From G965200765 sp965203865 (GTDB lineage Bacteria; Pseudomonadota; Gammaproteobacteria; Arenicellales; JAJDZL01), in assembly GCA_965203865.1 (NCBI GenBank), contig OZ241916.1:558001-622000 (forward strand): a DNA stretch of 64,000 bases, in the 5' to 3' direction. The position numbers were made by a program, and so were the translations under genes. Positions 34,276-43,620 of the stretch are shown in pieces. The notes beneath the pieces were generated by a model that was not told the DNA's origin, ran no database searches, and saw only the letters and a program-made list of their open reading frames with translations. Each line of letters starts with the position of its first letter. Positions within the stretch are counted from its first letter, which is position 1.

Positions 34276-36723
34276 GTGACTGAAGTAGAAATGCTAATGT
34301 ATTCCCCAATCGTGAACTGGCTCGGACGCGCGCCGGTAATTCATTTTCTGGTGTTCTGCATTCCAGTTCTGATGGCTGTCGGTCTTCGCTTTACGCGATT
34401 TCTCAAGGGCCAGAACTCCTGGCACATCAGCATGGCAAGAACCATTCTCGGAATTTTGCCGATTTGCCTGTCTCTCGCATTCTTGATTGTAGTTGCTGTT
34501 GTTTACAGCAGTCCTTCGGGAGCCAGCATTGGCATGGCAGGAATCGCGATTTCCTCAGGCATCGGAATTGCGGCCGGATTGGTTGCCGCGTACGCAACAG
34601 GGAGAAGGCTTGAACCTCGCATCAGCGAGTATCTGGCGCAAAGAACACGCAAAGTCGGCTCAGCTGAAACACGCACGGATATTCGTACAGTGACTGAGCA
34701 TCTTCCCGGTGGTCAGGAAATCGACCTGGGGAAAGAGTTTGCTACTGCAAAATTGAATGATTCGATTTTTCTTGGTGTAGACTCCGACGGCGAGCCCGTT
34801 CGGATTGACCGTTCGCACTGGAAGCGCAGCCATGTGCAAATCATGGGCCCGCCGGGTTCTGGAAAGGGGATTCAGGCGGCGGTTACACTGTCGCAGTCCC
34901 TTCGATTCGGGGATGCAGTCTACGTGTTCGATCCCAAGGATGACGAGTGGGCACCTTCTGTATTCGCACACGCGTGCGAACAGGCTTCGGTGCCGTTTCA
35001 TTTCATCAGTCTTCAAGACAGAACGCCTCAACTGGATCCGCTTGCCGGTGCGTCAGTCGACGAGATTGCAGAGATGCTTTACGCAGGCTTTCAACTCAGT
35101 CCCCGCGGAAGACCATCCGACTACTACTTGCTCTCGGATCGAAAAGCGGCCCGGGCAGCGGCTGAGCTCACTCAAAACGGTTCACTGAGTTTGACCGAGC
35201 TTTTCACGAAGTCGCGAACCGAGGTGGATAAAAATCTCCTGAACAGTGCAAGCGGCTTCTTTATGGCCCTGGAAGAAGTGGCCGAGCTGCCCTGCATTCA
35301 AACCCGCGAAGGCATCAGTCTCAGGTCGCCGCTAGAACATGGAGGCTGCATCTACATTGTCGGCTCCCTGCGCAACGACCCAGTCATCACCCTGCAGAAA
35401 ATGCTGTTTGTTCGAATCATCCAGTTGATTGAAGATCGCAGCAGCACTCGCCATGCATCCATCTTTCTTGACGAGTTCAAGTACTTACTGAGCATTCCGG
35501 CAATCAATGCGCTCGGTACGGTTCGGGACAAGGGCTGCAATATTCTGCTGGCGCATCAGTCGCCGGGGGACTTTGGACAGTGCGGTGCAGATCTGTCCGA
35601 ATCAGCAGTTCGTTCTACAGTTACGGATACAACAGGAATCAAGTGGCTGTATCGCCCGTCAGACGAAGCCACCGCTGCATGGATTTCGGACCAGACGGGG
35701 AAAATACTTGTAGAAGACCAAAGAAGGTCGGTAACCAGAAATCCTGAGCTGGCCGAGATTCCTTCAGAAAGCAGGAACGTCGGCGAAGCCGAGCGCAACC
35801 TGGTCGACAAGAACATGGTACTGAGTTTGCCGCAAGGAGCGGCAGTCTGCATCGGAGCCGGCATTGCAAGAATTGCGTTGTCAAAGCCGATTGAAGTGGA
35901 AAAGAGGGAATTTATCCCGGAAAAGGCCAAGCCGGTAGAGATTGAAAAATTCGACTTGCTGACCCGGGTTTCCGATTCTTCAGAAAATCCAGACCTTGGA
36001 GAACCTTCACTGACGGATATCGTACCCAGGGACAGTGACCCCAGGTCCAGATTGCTCTGTTTTCTGTACGAGGTGGGATATACGCACAGAAGCATCGTGT
36101 CCATGCTGCTGGATTCGCAGTCATCAGAAGAGACAGACCGACTGATTGACGAACTTGAATCGGAAGGGTTTATCAAGCACTACACGATTCAGGAAGGATA
36201 CGGAACCGAGCAGAAAGTAACTGGGATTTTGAAAAGGGGGGTAGACTTCGTGGTGCATGAATTCAATCCTTCATCTCCTATTCCCCAATACAAGCCGGGC
36301 AGGATGAAGGCAATTGGAGTGTTACATCAGCTGGACCTTCAGAAGCTTCGCATTCAGGCTGAGCGCGCTGGCTGGACACGCTGGCGAAAAGTATCGGACG
36401 GCAAAATTATGGAGAAGGGCAGAAACTATCCAGACGCAGTTGCATTGCGCTTTGACGGCTTGAAAGTTGCAGTGGAGCTGGAGAGGACAGTAAAGACGAT
36501 TTCACGCTACCCGCCGATTATGCTTGCTCACCTTGAGGCTCGCATGCTTGGAAAATGGGACGAGGTTTACTACATTAGCCCTGGAACTTCAGAAAGAGAC
36601 CAGGTAAAGAAAATATTCTCTCGCATATCGGAGTTGAAGTACAAGGGAGAAGTTATTCCAGTTACAGATGATCACAGGGAGGTATTCAAGTTTTTTATCT
36701 ACGACGATGATTGGACAAGCTGA
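34276..36723 (+). CDS. Orphan TraG/VirD4-like type IV coupling protein with C-terminal nuclease-like domain
   Basis: 815 aa from GTG 34276; ATGs five and seven codons later are alternatives and no RBS decides. Three membrane segments lie at ~20-40, 55-78 and 88-107. The ATPase domain has Walker A GPPGSGKG at 191-198 and Walker B IFLDEFKYLL near 396-405, as in coupling proteins that feed DNA into type IV secretion channels. After ~560 come a helical region that looks like a winged-helix (replication-relaxation) domain and a C-terminal block with YPDAVALRF and VAVELERTV (~717-740), a PD...ExE pattern like nuclease-fold domains. No relaxase, mating-pair or type IV secretion gene is in the window, so it is a remnant or an adapted DNA pump. 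Base composition is more GC-rich than its neighbours. Confidence 0.8.
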   Translation: MTEVEMLMYSPIVNWLGRAPVIHFLVFCIPVLMAVGLRFTRFLKGQNSWHISMARTILGILPICLSLAFLIVVAVVYSSPSGASIGMAGIAISSGIGIAAGLVAAYATGRRLEPRISEYLAQRTRKVGSAETRTDIRTVTEHLPGGQEIDLGKEFATAKLNDSIFLGVDSDGEPVRIDRSHWKRSHVQIMGPPGSGKGIQAAVTLSQSLRFGDAVYVFDPKDDEWAPSVFAHACEQASVPFHFISLQDRTPQLDPLAGASVDEIAEMLYAGFQLSPRGRPSDYYLLSDRKAARAAAELTQNGSLSLTELFTKSRTEVDKNLLNSASGFFMALEEVAELPCIQTREGISLRSPLEHGGCIYIVGSLRNDPVITLQKMLFVRIIQLIEDRSSTRHASIFLDEFKYLLSIPAINALGTVRDKGCNILLAHQSPGDFGQCGADLSESAVRSTVTDTTGIKWLYRPSDEATAAWISDQTGKILVEDQRRSVTRNPELAEIPSESRNVGEAERNLVDKNMVLSLPQGAAVCIGAGIARIALSKPIEVEKREFIPEKAKPVEIEKFDLLTRVSDSSENPDLGEPSLTDIVPRDSDPRSRLLCFLYEVGYTHRSIVSMLLDSQSSEETDRLIDELESEGFIKHYTIQEGYGTEQKVTGILKRGVDFVVHEFNPSSPIPQYKPGRMKAIGVLHQLDLQKLRIQAERAGWTRWRKVSDGKIMEKGRNYPDAVALRFDGLKVAVELERTVKTISRYPPIMLAHLEARMLGKWDEVYYISPGTSERDQVKKIFSRISELKYKGEVIPVTDDHREVFKFFIYDDDWTS

Positions 36724-36803
36724 GGCGGCACTTTGACCTACGGATAAATTAGCGATAATTTATAGTGTATTCTTTGTGCCTGGAGTCTTATTGGAGAAAG
36801 ATA

Positions 36804-38054
36804 TTGATTACTTTAATCGAAGCATTGAACTATCAATGCTTGCAACGCGTATCTCAGCCACTTGATCAATTCCAGATTCTGGTTGGCCCCAACGCGTCTG
36901 GCAAGTCAACGTTCCTGGATGTTATTGAATTCGTGCGAGATGTAGTAAAAGACGATTTGCCAAGTGCAGTAGGCAAGCGCACCAGGAATCCCCAAGATCT
37001 CTTGTTTCAGCGCAAAGGCAAGAGGTTTGAGTTGGCGCTTGAAGCAAGAGTTCCTCCTGAAATACAGGAAAAAATTAAATTCCCCCAGCGAGAACTTGTA
37101 AGGTACCAGATATCAATTGAATTCAATCAATCGTTGCAGCAGTTTGAATTGGTAGACGAACGAGTCTTGCTATTGGAAAGAGAGGGCACTGCCCGATACT
37201 CCGGGGTTCCAGATACCGCCAAGCATAAAAATCAAAATTCCCTGATGTTGAGCGAATCCGAATTCAATGCCAAAAATCTTGTGTCAAAAAGCAGAAATGG
37301 TACAGCCACTTTTGCGACCGAGACTGAGAGATTTCTTTTCAATTTCAACTTTAAACCTCAAAAATCTGCACTGGGGGAGTTGCCAGAAGATGACAAATTA
37401 TTTCCAGCATCGATTTGGCTTAGAAACCTGCTTCTGAATGGGGGACAGCGCGTAAACCTGAATAGTAAGGCCATGCGCAAGCCTAGCCCACCAGGACAAT
37501 CTTCTGTCCTGCTTCCAGATGGTTCGAACCTGTCTCGGACTGTTGCAAAATTTCGAAAACTTGATTCAAAACGGTATCGTTTCTGGGTCGAGCATTTACA
37601 AATGGTTATACCCGGTCTGGAAGACATTCGTACTCATGAACGGCCGGAAGACAGGCACTGCTACATGATTTTCAAATTTTCAGATGGCTTGGAGCTACCG
37701 TCATGGATGATTTCTGAAGGCAATTTAAGGCTAGCCGCATTAACATTGCCTGCATACTTCCGGGAATTGCAGAAGAGTGGCTTGTTTATTGTCGAAGAAC
37801 CTGAAAACGGAATCCATCCAAATGCGATTGAAGCAGCGTTTGATGCCCTGTCTTCCATGTACGATTCTCAAGTGCTGCTCACAACTCATTCCCCTGTTGT
37901 TGTCAATTTGTCAAAACTGGAAAACTTGATTTGCCTGAAAATAAACAGAGATGGTGCAACCGATGCTGTGGTAGCAAATAAACTTCCAATACTACGGAAT
38001 TGGGAGGGAACACCAAGCCTTGGCTGGCTATTGGCTTCAGGGGCGCTGGGGTGA
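36804..38054 (+). CDS. AAA/ABC-type ATPase of the RecF/OLD-like group
   Basis: 416 aa. The start TTG 36804 is chosen because GGAG lies eight bases upstream and the protein then begins at the first beta-strand; a GTG at 36765 would add 13 unlikely residues. Walker A GPNASGKST at 28-36, a signature-like SEGNLRLAALTLPAY near 300-316, Walker B GLFIVEEPENGIHP near 326-340 and TTHSP near 359. The end LGWLLASGALG matches how this family usually finishes, so it looks complete. Such ATPases belong to the SMC/RecF/OLD branch and often pair with a nuclease in defence. It lies 80 bp after the coupling-protein gene. The stop overlaps a GTG of a short downstream frame. No TOPRIM domain is present. Confidence 0.8.
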   Translation: MITLIEALNYQCLQRVSQPLDQFQILVGPNASGKSTFLDVIEFVRDVVKDDLPSAVGKRTRNPQDLLFQRKGKRFELALEARVPPEIQEKIKFPQRELVRYQISIEFNQSLQQFELVDERVLLLEREGTARYSGVPDTAKHKNQNSLMLSESEFNAKNLVSKSRNGTATFATETERFLFNFNFKPQKSALGELPEDDKLFPASIWLRNLLLNGGQRVNLNSKAMRKPSPPGQSSVLLPDGSNLSRTVAKFRKLDSKRYRFWVEHLQMVIPGLEDIRTHERPEDRHCYMIFKFSDGLELPSWMISEGNLRLAALTLPAYFRELQKSGLFIVEEPENGIHPNAIEAAFDALSSMYDSQVLLTTHSPVVVNLSKLENLICLKINRDGATDAVVANKLPILRNWEGTPSLGWLLASGALG

Positions 38055-38326
38055 AAGAAGTTGGAATGGTGCCATCCGCCCGTTTATACAGACATCTCGC
38101 ATCAAAAGTATCGGTAAATCGGTGTAAAGATGAATCATTCTTGGAATTCAGTCAAATTCTGAAAAAATGGTTTTCTCTGGCAATTTGGTGGGTATTATGC
38201 ACAAGCCATGCGGCAATTGCAGTTCCCTTTGCACGTCATCCGAGAAGGGGGTCAAGAACCCGGATTTCTCATGAAAGAGCCACGCACAACAAACGGAGAG
38301 TTATAGCCTTCAACAACTCCCGCTAG
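38051..38326 (+). CDS. Doubtful small ORF overlapping the ATPase stop
   Basis: 91 codons from a GTG that overlaps the ATPase TGA (GTGA), an arrangement typical of coupled partners. The product has one hydrophobic stretch (WFSLAIWWVLCTSHAAIAV) and a basic C-terminus. No family is recognised and codon use is not persuasive. It is convergent with the DUF488 gene and overlaps its last codons by four bases. Confidence 0.25.
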   Translation: MKEVGMVPSARLYRHLASKVSVNRCKDESFLEFSQILKKWFSLAIWWVLCTSHAAIAVPFARHPRRGSRTRISHERATHNKRRVIAFNNSR

Positions 38327-38820
38327 TTGACGGGAAGATGTATGATTTCGACATCATCCCCTTCCTTTTCCCATTTCTCCTTAAGGTACTCAGCCACCAG
38401 TCTTCGATGGCAGAAATGAGGTTTATGTTCGCTGCACAGCAGGCATCCATCTGCAATTTCTTCCTTGGGTATTCTCTCAATTCGCCGCTCACTCATAAGA
38501 TCAAGAAAATTTTTCTCATACCTGTTCCAACTTTCTTGCAACTTTTTCTTGTATTTCTTTGCCTTCCATTGCTTGCGCTCGTTTTGATACGCGGAGATCA
38601 TTTCTTCGGTTGGAGCAAGCTCATCGAAATGTTTGTACTTGTAGCCTCTGCCCAAAATTACTTGCAGCAGATATTCAAGGTCTTGGCCATGAGCGAAACG
38701 GGAGAACGATGAATCGGGCTTTTTTCTCACATCCACTATATGTTTACAGCCAGAATGACGTAAAGGTTCATAGAAATTTTGAGCCTTCTTTTCTGTAAAT
38801 CCAATAGTAAATATCTTCAT
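38323..38820 (-). CDS. DUF488-family protein (second copy of operon)
   Basis: 165 aa. DUF488 hallmarks: N-terminal FTIGFTEK strand, IVDVRKKP near 28-35, and C-terminal CLLCSEHKPHFCHR near 126-139 with the Cys/His cluster. The middle is long and basic (RKQWKAKKYKKKLQE). RBS GGGAG lies before the ATG. Third gene of an operon with the dual-OB-like protein and another DUF488 protein. The function of DUF488 is not settled; it recurs in defence and stress islands. Confidence 0.8.
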   Translation of the reverse strand: MKIFTIGFTEKKAQNFYEPLRHSGCKHIVDVRKKPDSSFSRFAHGQDLEYLLQVILGRGYKYKHFDELAPTEEMISAYQNERKQWKAKKYKKKLQESWNRYEKNFLDLMSERRIERIPKEEIADGCLLCSEHKPHFCHRRLVAEYLKEKWEKEGDDVEIIHLPVN

Positions 38821-38841
38821 GATGCTCCCATGCTTATCGTC

Positions 38842-39429
38842 TTAACCTTTTGATTTATTCCTATCTTCAGCATTTTTTTGCTCTTGTGCAAGAATTGCAA
38901 ATCTTGTTCGTCCATCCTCCGAAGTTCCAAACAGGTCTGCAGTGTCATAGTTATGTGCCTTACGCAAATTTTTCATCGCCTCTTTTTGATTCTCCAATTC
39001 CCCTTTCTCCAGTATGTGTTGGACATCCACGTTATTCAATTCCAAAATCCGGGCAATTCGCAAAGTCCTATGGCAAACATGCGGTTTTTGCTCTCTGCAC
39101 ATAATTGCGATATTTTGACTTTGCGAATCATTTATCAGCATTTCAATTTCTTTCAAATATTCAGCTGGAAGCTGGTCTAAATCAAATGAGGGAAAATAGG
39201 GAAATTTTTGATGCCCCCCAAGTATGTCTCCCAAGTATCTGTAATCCAATTTATTATTTTTGAGAATTTGATTCAATTCTTTTTTATTGAATTGCGGGCA
39301 ATACTCACTGTAAGGAATTGAACGAACATCAGCGACAACTGAAATTTTGTGACCTCGTAAAAGTTTCAAAAACTCATCAATTTCATGCGTTGAATGTCCG
39401 ATCGTAAAAATTGTAGTAGCGAATGACAT
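38842..39429 (-). CDS. DUF488-family protein (first copy of operon)
   Basis: 195 aa. Hallmarks: FTIGHSTHEIDEFLKLL at the N-terminus, VVADVRSIPYS near 31-41, IAIMCREQKPHVCHR near 107-121. It starts only 3 bp after the stop of the upstream gene and ends 21 bp before the next, so three genes form one transcript. It is only distantly similar to the second DUF488 gene, so they are not a recent duplication. The C-terminal ~60 residues are charged and may be disordered. Confidence 0.85.
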   Translation of the reverse strand: MSFATTIFTIGHSTHEIDEFLKLLRGHKISVVADVRSIPYSEYCPQFNKKELNQILKNNKLDYRYLGDILGGHQKFPYFPSFDLDQLPAEYLKEIEMLINDSQSQNIAIMCREQKPHVCHRTLRIARILELNNVDVQHILEKGELENQKEAMKNLRKAHNYDTADLFGTSEDGRTRFAILAQEQKNAEDRNKSKG

Positions 39430-39432
39430 TTT

Positions 39433-40113
39433 TCACCTTATTTTCTTGCACTCAATTATTGCAACGATAAGTTTATACGCAAAATTATTAAACAGTTCAC
39501 CCAAAGATACCGTCAAAAAACACTCGCCTACCTCATAAACCCCATTAGGCTTAGCCAAATAAATCCGCTCAATTTTAGGGTCGGTTACCATAAGCTTGTA
39601 ATTGGTGTCACCGTATTGGAACTCTCCTTGAACCCTCCTTTTGTAGTTTCCAAATTCTTCTCCTGGCGCAAAAACCTTGAGTGTCAAATTTCTAACATAA
39701 ATGAAACGAAGTGAATCATCAATATCTTTGCAATCATCCTCAGCAATTCTATCGTTAAGTCCTTGAAGTGAACTAGACTCGTTGGTCCATAAACTTTCAG
39801 CTATATCAACCAGTTTCCTGAGATCATCTGCTTCGGCATCGCATACTTTCAACCAGTAAGAATTTGGATCCAACAACCAGTTCTCCCTTTGGTAATCTAT
39901 TGGCTGATGCTTCAATAGTGGAATGTCAATAATGTCCATCAAAGTCGGGTCACTTCCGTTTTCGTACCGGCGTTCCAGTTCAGAAACTTCTTCGTACTCT
40001 CGGTCACTAACAGGTCGTATCCATTCACCATTGTTCACTTCCTTGCCTGCAATGCAACGTCCGCTATGCTTTCTTGAATTTGCGAGACATATAATTCTTT
40101 TTGTTATGGACAT
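39433..40113 (-). CDS. Dual-OB-like protein, head of the DUF488 operon
   Basis: 226 aa from ATG 40113, preceded by GGAGGG; a TTG five codons earlier is less likely. The protein starts KRIICLANSRKHSGRCIAGK and continues with GEWIRPVSDRE, then a second half with LKVFAPGEEFGNY and beta-rich segments. I connect this layout with the dual-OB (DuOB) family that is often next to DUF488 genes, from memory and not from an alignment. OB folds bind nucleic acids or nucleotides. It probably works together with the two DUF488 proteins encoded downstream. Confidence 0.65.
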   Translation of the reverse strand: MSITKRIICLANSRKHSGRCIAGKEVNNGEWIRPVSDREYEEVSELERRYENGSDPTLMDIIDIPLLKHQPIDYQRENWLLDPNSYWLKVCDAEADDLRKLVDIAESLWTNESSSLQGLNDRIAEDDCKDIDDSLRFIYVRNLTLKVFAPGEEFGNYKRRVQGEFQYGDTNYKLMVTDPKIERIYLAKPNGVYEVGECFLTVSLGELFNNFAYKLIVAIIECKKIR

Positions 40114-40431
40114 CAATAATCCCTCCAAATTACATTATAAATTCCGAACATATCGATGTTGCCCGACAAATCGCCATTAGATTCCAGTGAACAAGTGCTA
40201 TTGTACGATATATGGACTACTATGCTATGGCATATTAAAAATTGTTCCCTTGCATTAAACAGTAGCCCCGCTTAAATATCTCAATATTGAGAAACCCCAA
40301 TCTGGGGTGCTTGTCATTAGGCAAGAACAATTACAAGTGGCATTTTTGTTTTATAGAACCATAAAATTTCTGCTAAATTATTCAATTCTAGACTACTTTC
40401 TAAAATCAGAATTGAAAGTTCAAAACTCGCC
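40114..40431. other. Intergenic, divergent promoters likely
   Basis: About 320 AT-rich bases between the minus-strand DUF488 operon and a plus-strand small gene. No specific promoter, hairpin or repeat identified. Confidence 0.35.
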
Positions 40432-41010
40432 ATGCTCAAATTCATTATCTCCTGGCTCATATTATTGGGATTATTAAAATCTGCGGAACAGCAACCTGAC
40501 AAAGGAGATGCACCAAAAACACCGCCTGATACGAGTGCACCAGCCAATGGTTCTAAAACACCAACAGTTACTAATTCCAACTCGACAAGGCAATCGGGTA
40601 AAACTATTGAAAGTAACTCTGGCAACAAATTTCAAGAGTTAGAGGAGGAGATGCCATCCACAGATTCAAAAGAGCCAAGTCCTTTATCAGAGCATACTGA
40701 TGCTAAAGATTTGTTAAACGATCTCAAGGATGAAAATACTGAATTGAATTCGTCTGAAAGTAATGAAAACAAATCTACCAAAATGCGGGACGATACAGAA
40801 GTCAGCGACAATACTAAGACTGACAACGAATCAAGTAATTTCTCAGATTCATCTAACACTCCCCCACCTGATGATGATTTTCAAGATTAGAGGAAACTGG
40901 AAAAACTAGCTGGAATCAATGAGACTGAAAAAAATTCAGAAGCGGAAAATATTGAAGCAGGCATCTTGGAAAATGAACAATTTGAATCATCTAAAGCTGG
41001 TTCAATATGA
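40432..41010 (+). pseudogene. Acidic secreted low-complexity protein, interrupted by in-frame TAG
   Basis: The first frame (152 aa) begins with a signal-peptide-like MLKFIISWLILLGLLKSAEQ and continues as a Ser/Thr/Asp/Glu/Asn-rich, disordered chain ending PPPDDDFQD before TAG at 40888-40890. In the same frame the next 39 codons (to TGA 41008-41010) read RKLEKLAGINETEKNSE and further acidic residues, the same composition. The simplest view is one ~192-residue gene with a nonsense mutation; readthrough or a genuine short form is also possible. No RBS is obvious. Function unknown; a surface or periplasmic linker-like protein would fit. Confidence 0.45.
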
Positions 41011-41088
41011 AGGAGCGTGTACAAAACAACTATAAGCGCATGAGTTAATACCTTCAATTTGCCCGTTTCCCTAGTGCGGCTGCATAAC

Positions 41089-41160
41089 CAGCCCTGAAAA
41101 AACCTGTTTCAGATAATTTTCAGGCAAATGGACGGTATCTTCGAAAGATGAAGAATGTCT
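41089..41160. repeat. Inverted repeat partner of 47005-47080
   Basis: The segment CAGCCCTGAAAAAACCTG...TTTTCAGGCAAATGGACGG is the reverse complement, with roughly one mismatch in five, of 47005-47080. Each copy also contains a short internal hairpin (CCTGAAA and TTTCAGG). The pair encloses the DUF262 gene, a 197-aa gene, a family member and the PD-(D/E)XK gene. Confidence 0.7.
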
Positions 41161-41193
41161 TTGGTTTTTCAGTGTTGACTATTTAGTCCTTGC

Positions 41194-42999
41194 TTATTCA
41201 AAACGGAATAAGTTTATCACCTCGTCCACTAATTTTTTTGTTCTGTCTTCTATTTGTTCTACTCCCCAAGAATTTTCGTCTTTTAAGTCTTCATTTAAAA
41301 CAAGTCCATTTTTGTAACCAATAGGACTACCATTCCCATCCTTTCTGTCTCGCTTATTGATAAATGAATCATTACTAAGCTCGCTGTTATATGCTGTAAT
41401 TGTTAAGTTACCGATAAGGTGAGCATATTCTTCCTGAATCTCTTTTGCTTTGCCTTCATCTCCATCGGCAATCATATTAACCCAATTCAGAAGGTTACCC
41501 CCCTGTGGTAATATATGCTCAATTGTGAAAATCCATTTATTGTTTTCTTTTTTCCAAAGATCAACCGCGTTTTCTTTAGTTTTGTTCTGCTCTTCCAATG
41601 AACACAAAATAAATCGGGTTACATCTGTATTATCCGAATAAATCGGTCCTTGCAGTTTTTTTCTGAATTCATCATCGGGGGCCCATCTGTCTTGTAGAGT
41701 TGAACTTATGTAATCTGTAACTTCATTACTTTTTTTTCCTTTCAATTCATCAATCATTCTTACGAACATATTCCTTAGGTCGCGAGTTGGGGGTATATCA
41801 GTAAGATTTCGACGTACAAAAAATGTAACAAGCAAGCTAATAACGTTTCCTAGGTGACCCTCATCAAGTTTATGGTCGCTGTGCTTCATCAACAAGTAAA
41901 GAACTAATACATATGATGGAGTGCCTTTTATTCTGTCAAGTGCTTTAAGAGGTTCCCGAAGACTATCGAATTCGATTTCCCGACGTAATAGAATTTGTGA
42001 GTAAACTTCTACACTTTGAACTATCTCATTTAAAAATCTTTCTGCATCATGATTGATCATATCTTCGTAAATACTAATCAAATTTGAGCGGATAGCTATG
42101 GGCTTTCTATCTTTAGGATAGATTTCTTCTCTAAACGCATTGTAATATTGCGCAAGAAATCGCTCCTGAATGCTAGTATCTTCTCCCAGATAATCAATAA
42201 GCTTAGTCCATTGTCCATAGTAGGAGTCAATTTCATTTTGATCCTTGGGGTTCAATTTTGCCAATAACTTGTTTTTAATTAAATCAACAGCTGAAAGTGC
42301 CATACCCCTATTGTTCAAGGATTCAAATAAAAGGTAGGCATCAGCCCCGCTTTCTGCTTGAATGCTAATTACATGAACTTGGTAAACTTTATCAAGCAAG
42401 TCCGAAATCTTCTCTAGTTTTTGACTTTCATCTGTAGAGTCTGAAAAATAATCAATGCGCTTTCTGAGGTGTCTGTAGGCTTTGAATATTCTTCGGTTTC
42501 CAGCATTTTTTGGAGTTTCGAACTGATTACTGAATAGTTTTACTTGCTTTAATACTGCCTTATAGTCATCATTATTTTTATTCTGACTTTGTAGAACTAT
42601 GCGACTTCTATCTTCCTGGTGTTTCTGTGCAAGTTTGTCCTTTAATTTGGGTTTCTGTACAAGCTTATCTTTTAATTCGGATAAGTCTTCATTACTTTTA
42701 ATGAAGTCAGTAAGAGCATCAAAAATAGCTATCAACAGCAATGAAATAGTAGTTAAACGTTGTTGGCCGTCTACAAGTTCAATATCTGCAATGTCTAAAG
42801 AATCATCCGATCGGTCAATGAGAAGAATTGAACCAATGAAATAGCCACTCTCATTTTCTGTCAGATCATCAAATAGATCATCCCATTCACTCTTACCCCA
42901 CTCATATTCTCTCTGATATGGAGGGACGGTGTAAAACGTAACCCGATTTTGAGGATTTAAAAGTTCACCGATGGTTTTGAGAGGTGCATTTATAATCAT
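41194..42999 (-). CDS. GmrSD-type restriction protein (DUF262 + DUF1524)
   Basis: 601 aa from ATG 42999, chosen because AGGAG lies six bases upstream; a TTG seven codons earlier is unlikely. The N-terminal DUF262 domain has PPYQREYEW at 26-34 and DGQQRLTT at 77-84, the ParB-like nucleotide-binding core. The C-terminal DUF1524 domain has FTIEHILPQ near 489-497 followed by GNLTIT, an HNH-type nuclease. Fusion of both is the single-chain form of GmrSD, a type IV restriction enzyme that cuts DNA with glucosylated hydroxymethylcytosine as in T-even phages. Substrate specificity of this protein is not known. It is monocistronic on the minus strand. Confidence 0.88.
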   Translation of the reverse strand: MIINAPLKTIGELLNPQNRVTFYTVPPYQREYEWGKSEWDDLFDDLTENESGYFIGSILLIDRSDDSLDIADIELVDGQQRLTTISLLLIAIFDALTDFIKSNEDLSELKDKLVQKPKLKDKLAQKHQEDRSRIVLQSQNKNNDDYKAVLKQVKLFSNQFETPKNAGNRRIFKAYRHLRKRIDYFSDSTDESQKLEKISDLLDKVYQVHVISIQAESGADAYLLFESLNNRGMALSAVDLIKNKLLAKLNPKDQNEIDSYYGQWTKLIDYLGEDTSIQERFLAQYYNAFREEIYPKDRKPIAIRSNLISIYEDMINHDAERFLNEIVQSVEVYSQILLRREIEFDSLREPLKALDRIKGTPSYVLVLYLLMKHSDHKLDEGHLGNVISLLVTFFVRRNLTDIPPTRDLRNMFVRMIDELKGKKSNEVTDYISSTLQDRWAPDDEFRKKLQGPIYSDNTDVTRFILCSLEEQNKTKENAVDLWKKENNKWIFTIEHILPQGGNLLNWVNMIADGDEGKAKEIQEEYAHLIGNLTITAYNSELSNDSFINKRDRKDGNGSPIGYKNGLVLNEDLKDENSWGVEQIEDRTKKLVDEVINLFRFE

Positions 43000-43620
43000 T
43001 AGAATCTCCTGACTAAACAATTAATAATGTAACGTGCTGGAAGGCATTTATAGCCCTTGGTCCCCGCTTAAGATGCTGAAAAATCAATGCTAAGGGCGCG
43101 GAAAGAGATGCCCGCCTTGGGATTTTTGGAGTAATGTCATTTTATCAAAAATCCATCTTATCAAAAATTCACCTAGATATGCCCTTATAGAGGAGATGGG
43201 CAATATACAAAGTCGGGTGCTGAATGTCAAGTATGATTTCACAGATGTGAAGTCAACGGGTTGCGACGGCATGTCGTTTGCCGTGCGCATGGTGAAGGCA
43301 CTGTTGCGCGGAGCTCAGTACAGACTGTTGCTGTTCAATGAATGGTGGTGTAGCTTGGGAACGGTTGTTCGGTGCTTGTTGTATAGCCTCCGGCGGTGCT
43401 GACCTTTAGTGTTCGCAGTTGCCAGCTGAGGTTCAACAAGAATCTGCAACAGCAAGTATATGAAATGTGTGAACGAGGACGTACGACAACACCTGTGGCT
43501 TGAAAAAGATTCTTTTCCAATAGGATTGCTCGGCGACACTGCCACCCCGACCGTTTTGAATCAATCAATTAAGCATATGCTCTCGCATGTTGCCAGCGAA
43601 AACTCGTCCGCATGCTTGGC
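43000..43620. other. 620-bp gap with IS-like remnants
   Basis: 43062-43130 matches the dispersed repeat at 1257-1315 (CCCCGCTTAAGATG start). At 43140-43220 an A-rich leader and CACCTnnnnnTGCCCTTAT recur near 44470-44520. A frame at 43196-43340 (MGNIQSRVLNVKYDF) may be the N-terminal remnant of a transposase whose start also survives near 44505 (MSSIQSI). 43440-43600 shows nothing clear. Confidence 0.45.

Noticed and set aside
33917..34279. 120-codon frame before the coupling protein
   Set aside because: Composition is non-coding-like and it overlaps the divergent promoter region.
34276..36723. Integrative conjugative element
   Set aside because: Only a coupling-protein-like gene is present. 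No relaxase, T4SS, integrase or att site was recognised in the window.
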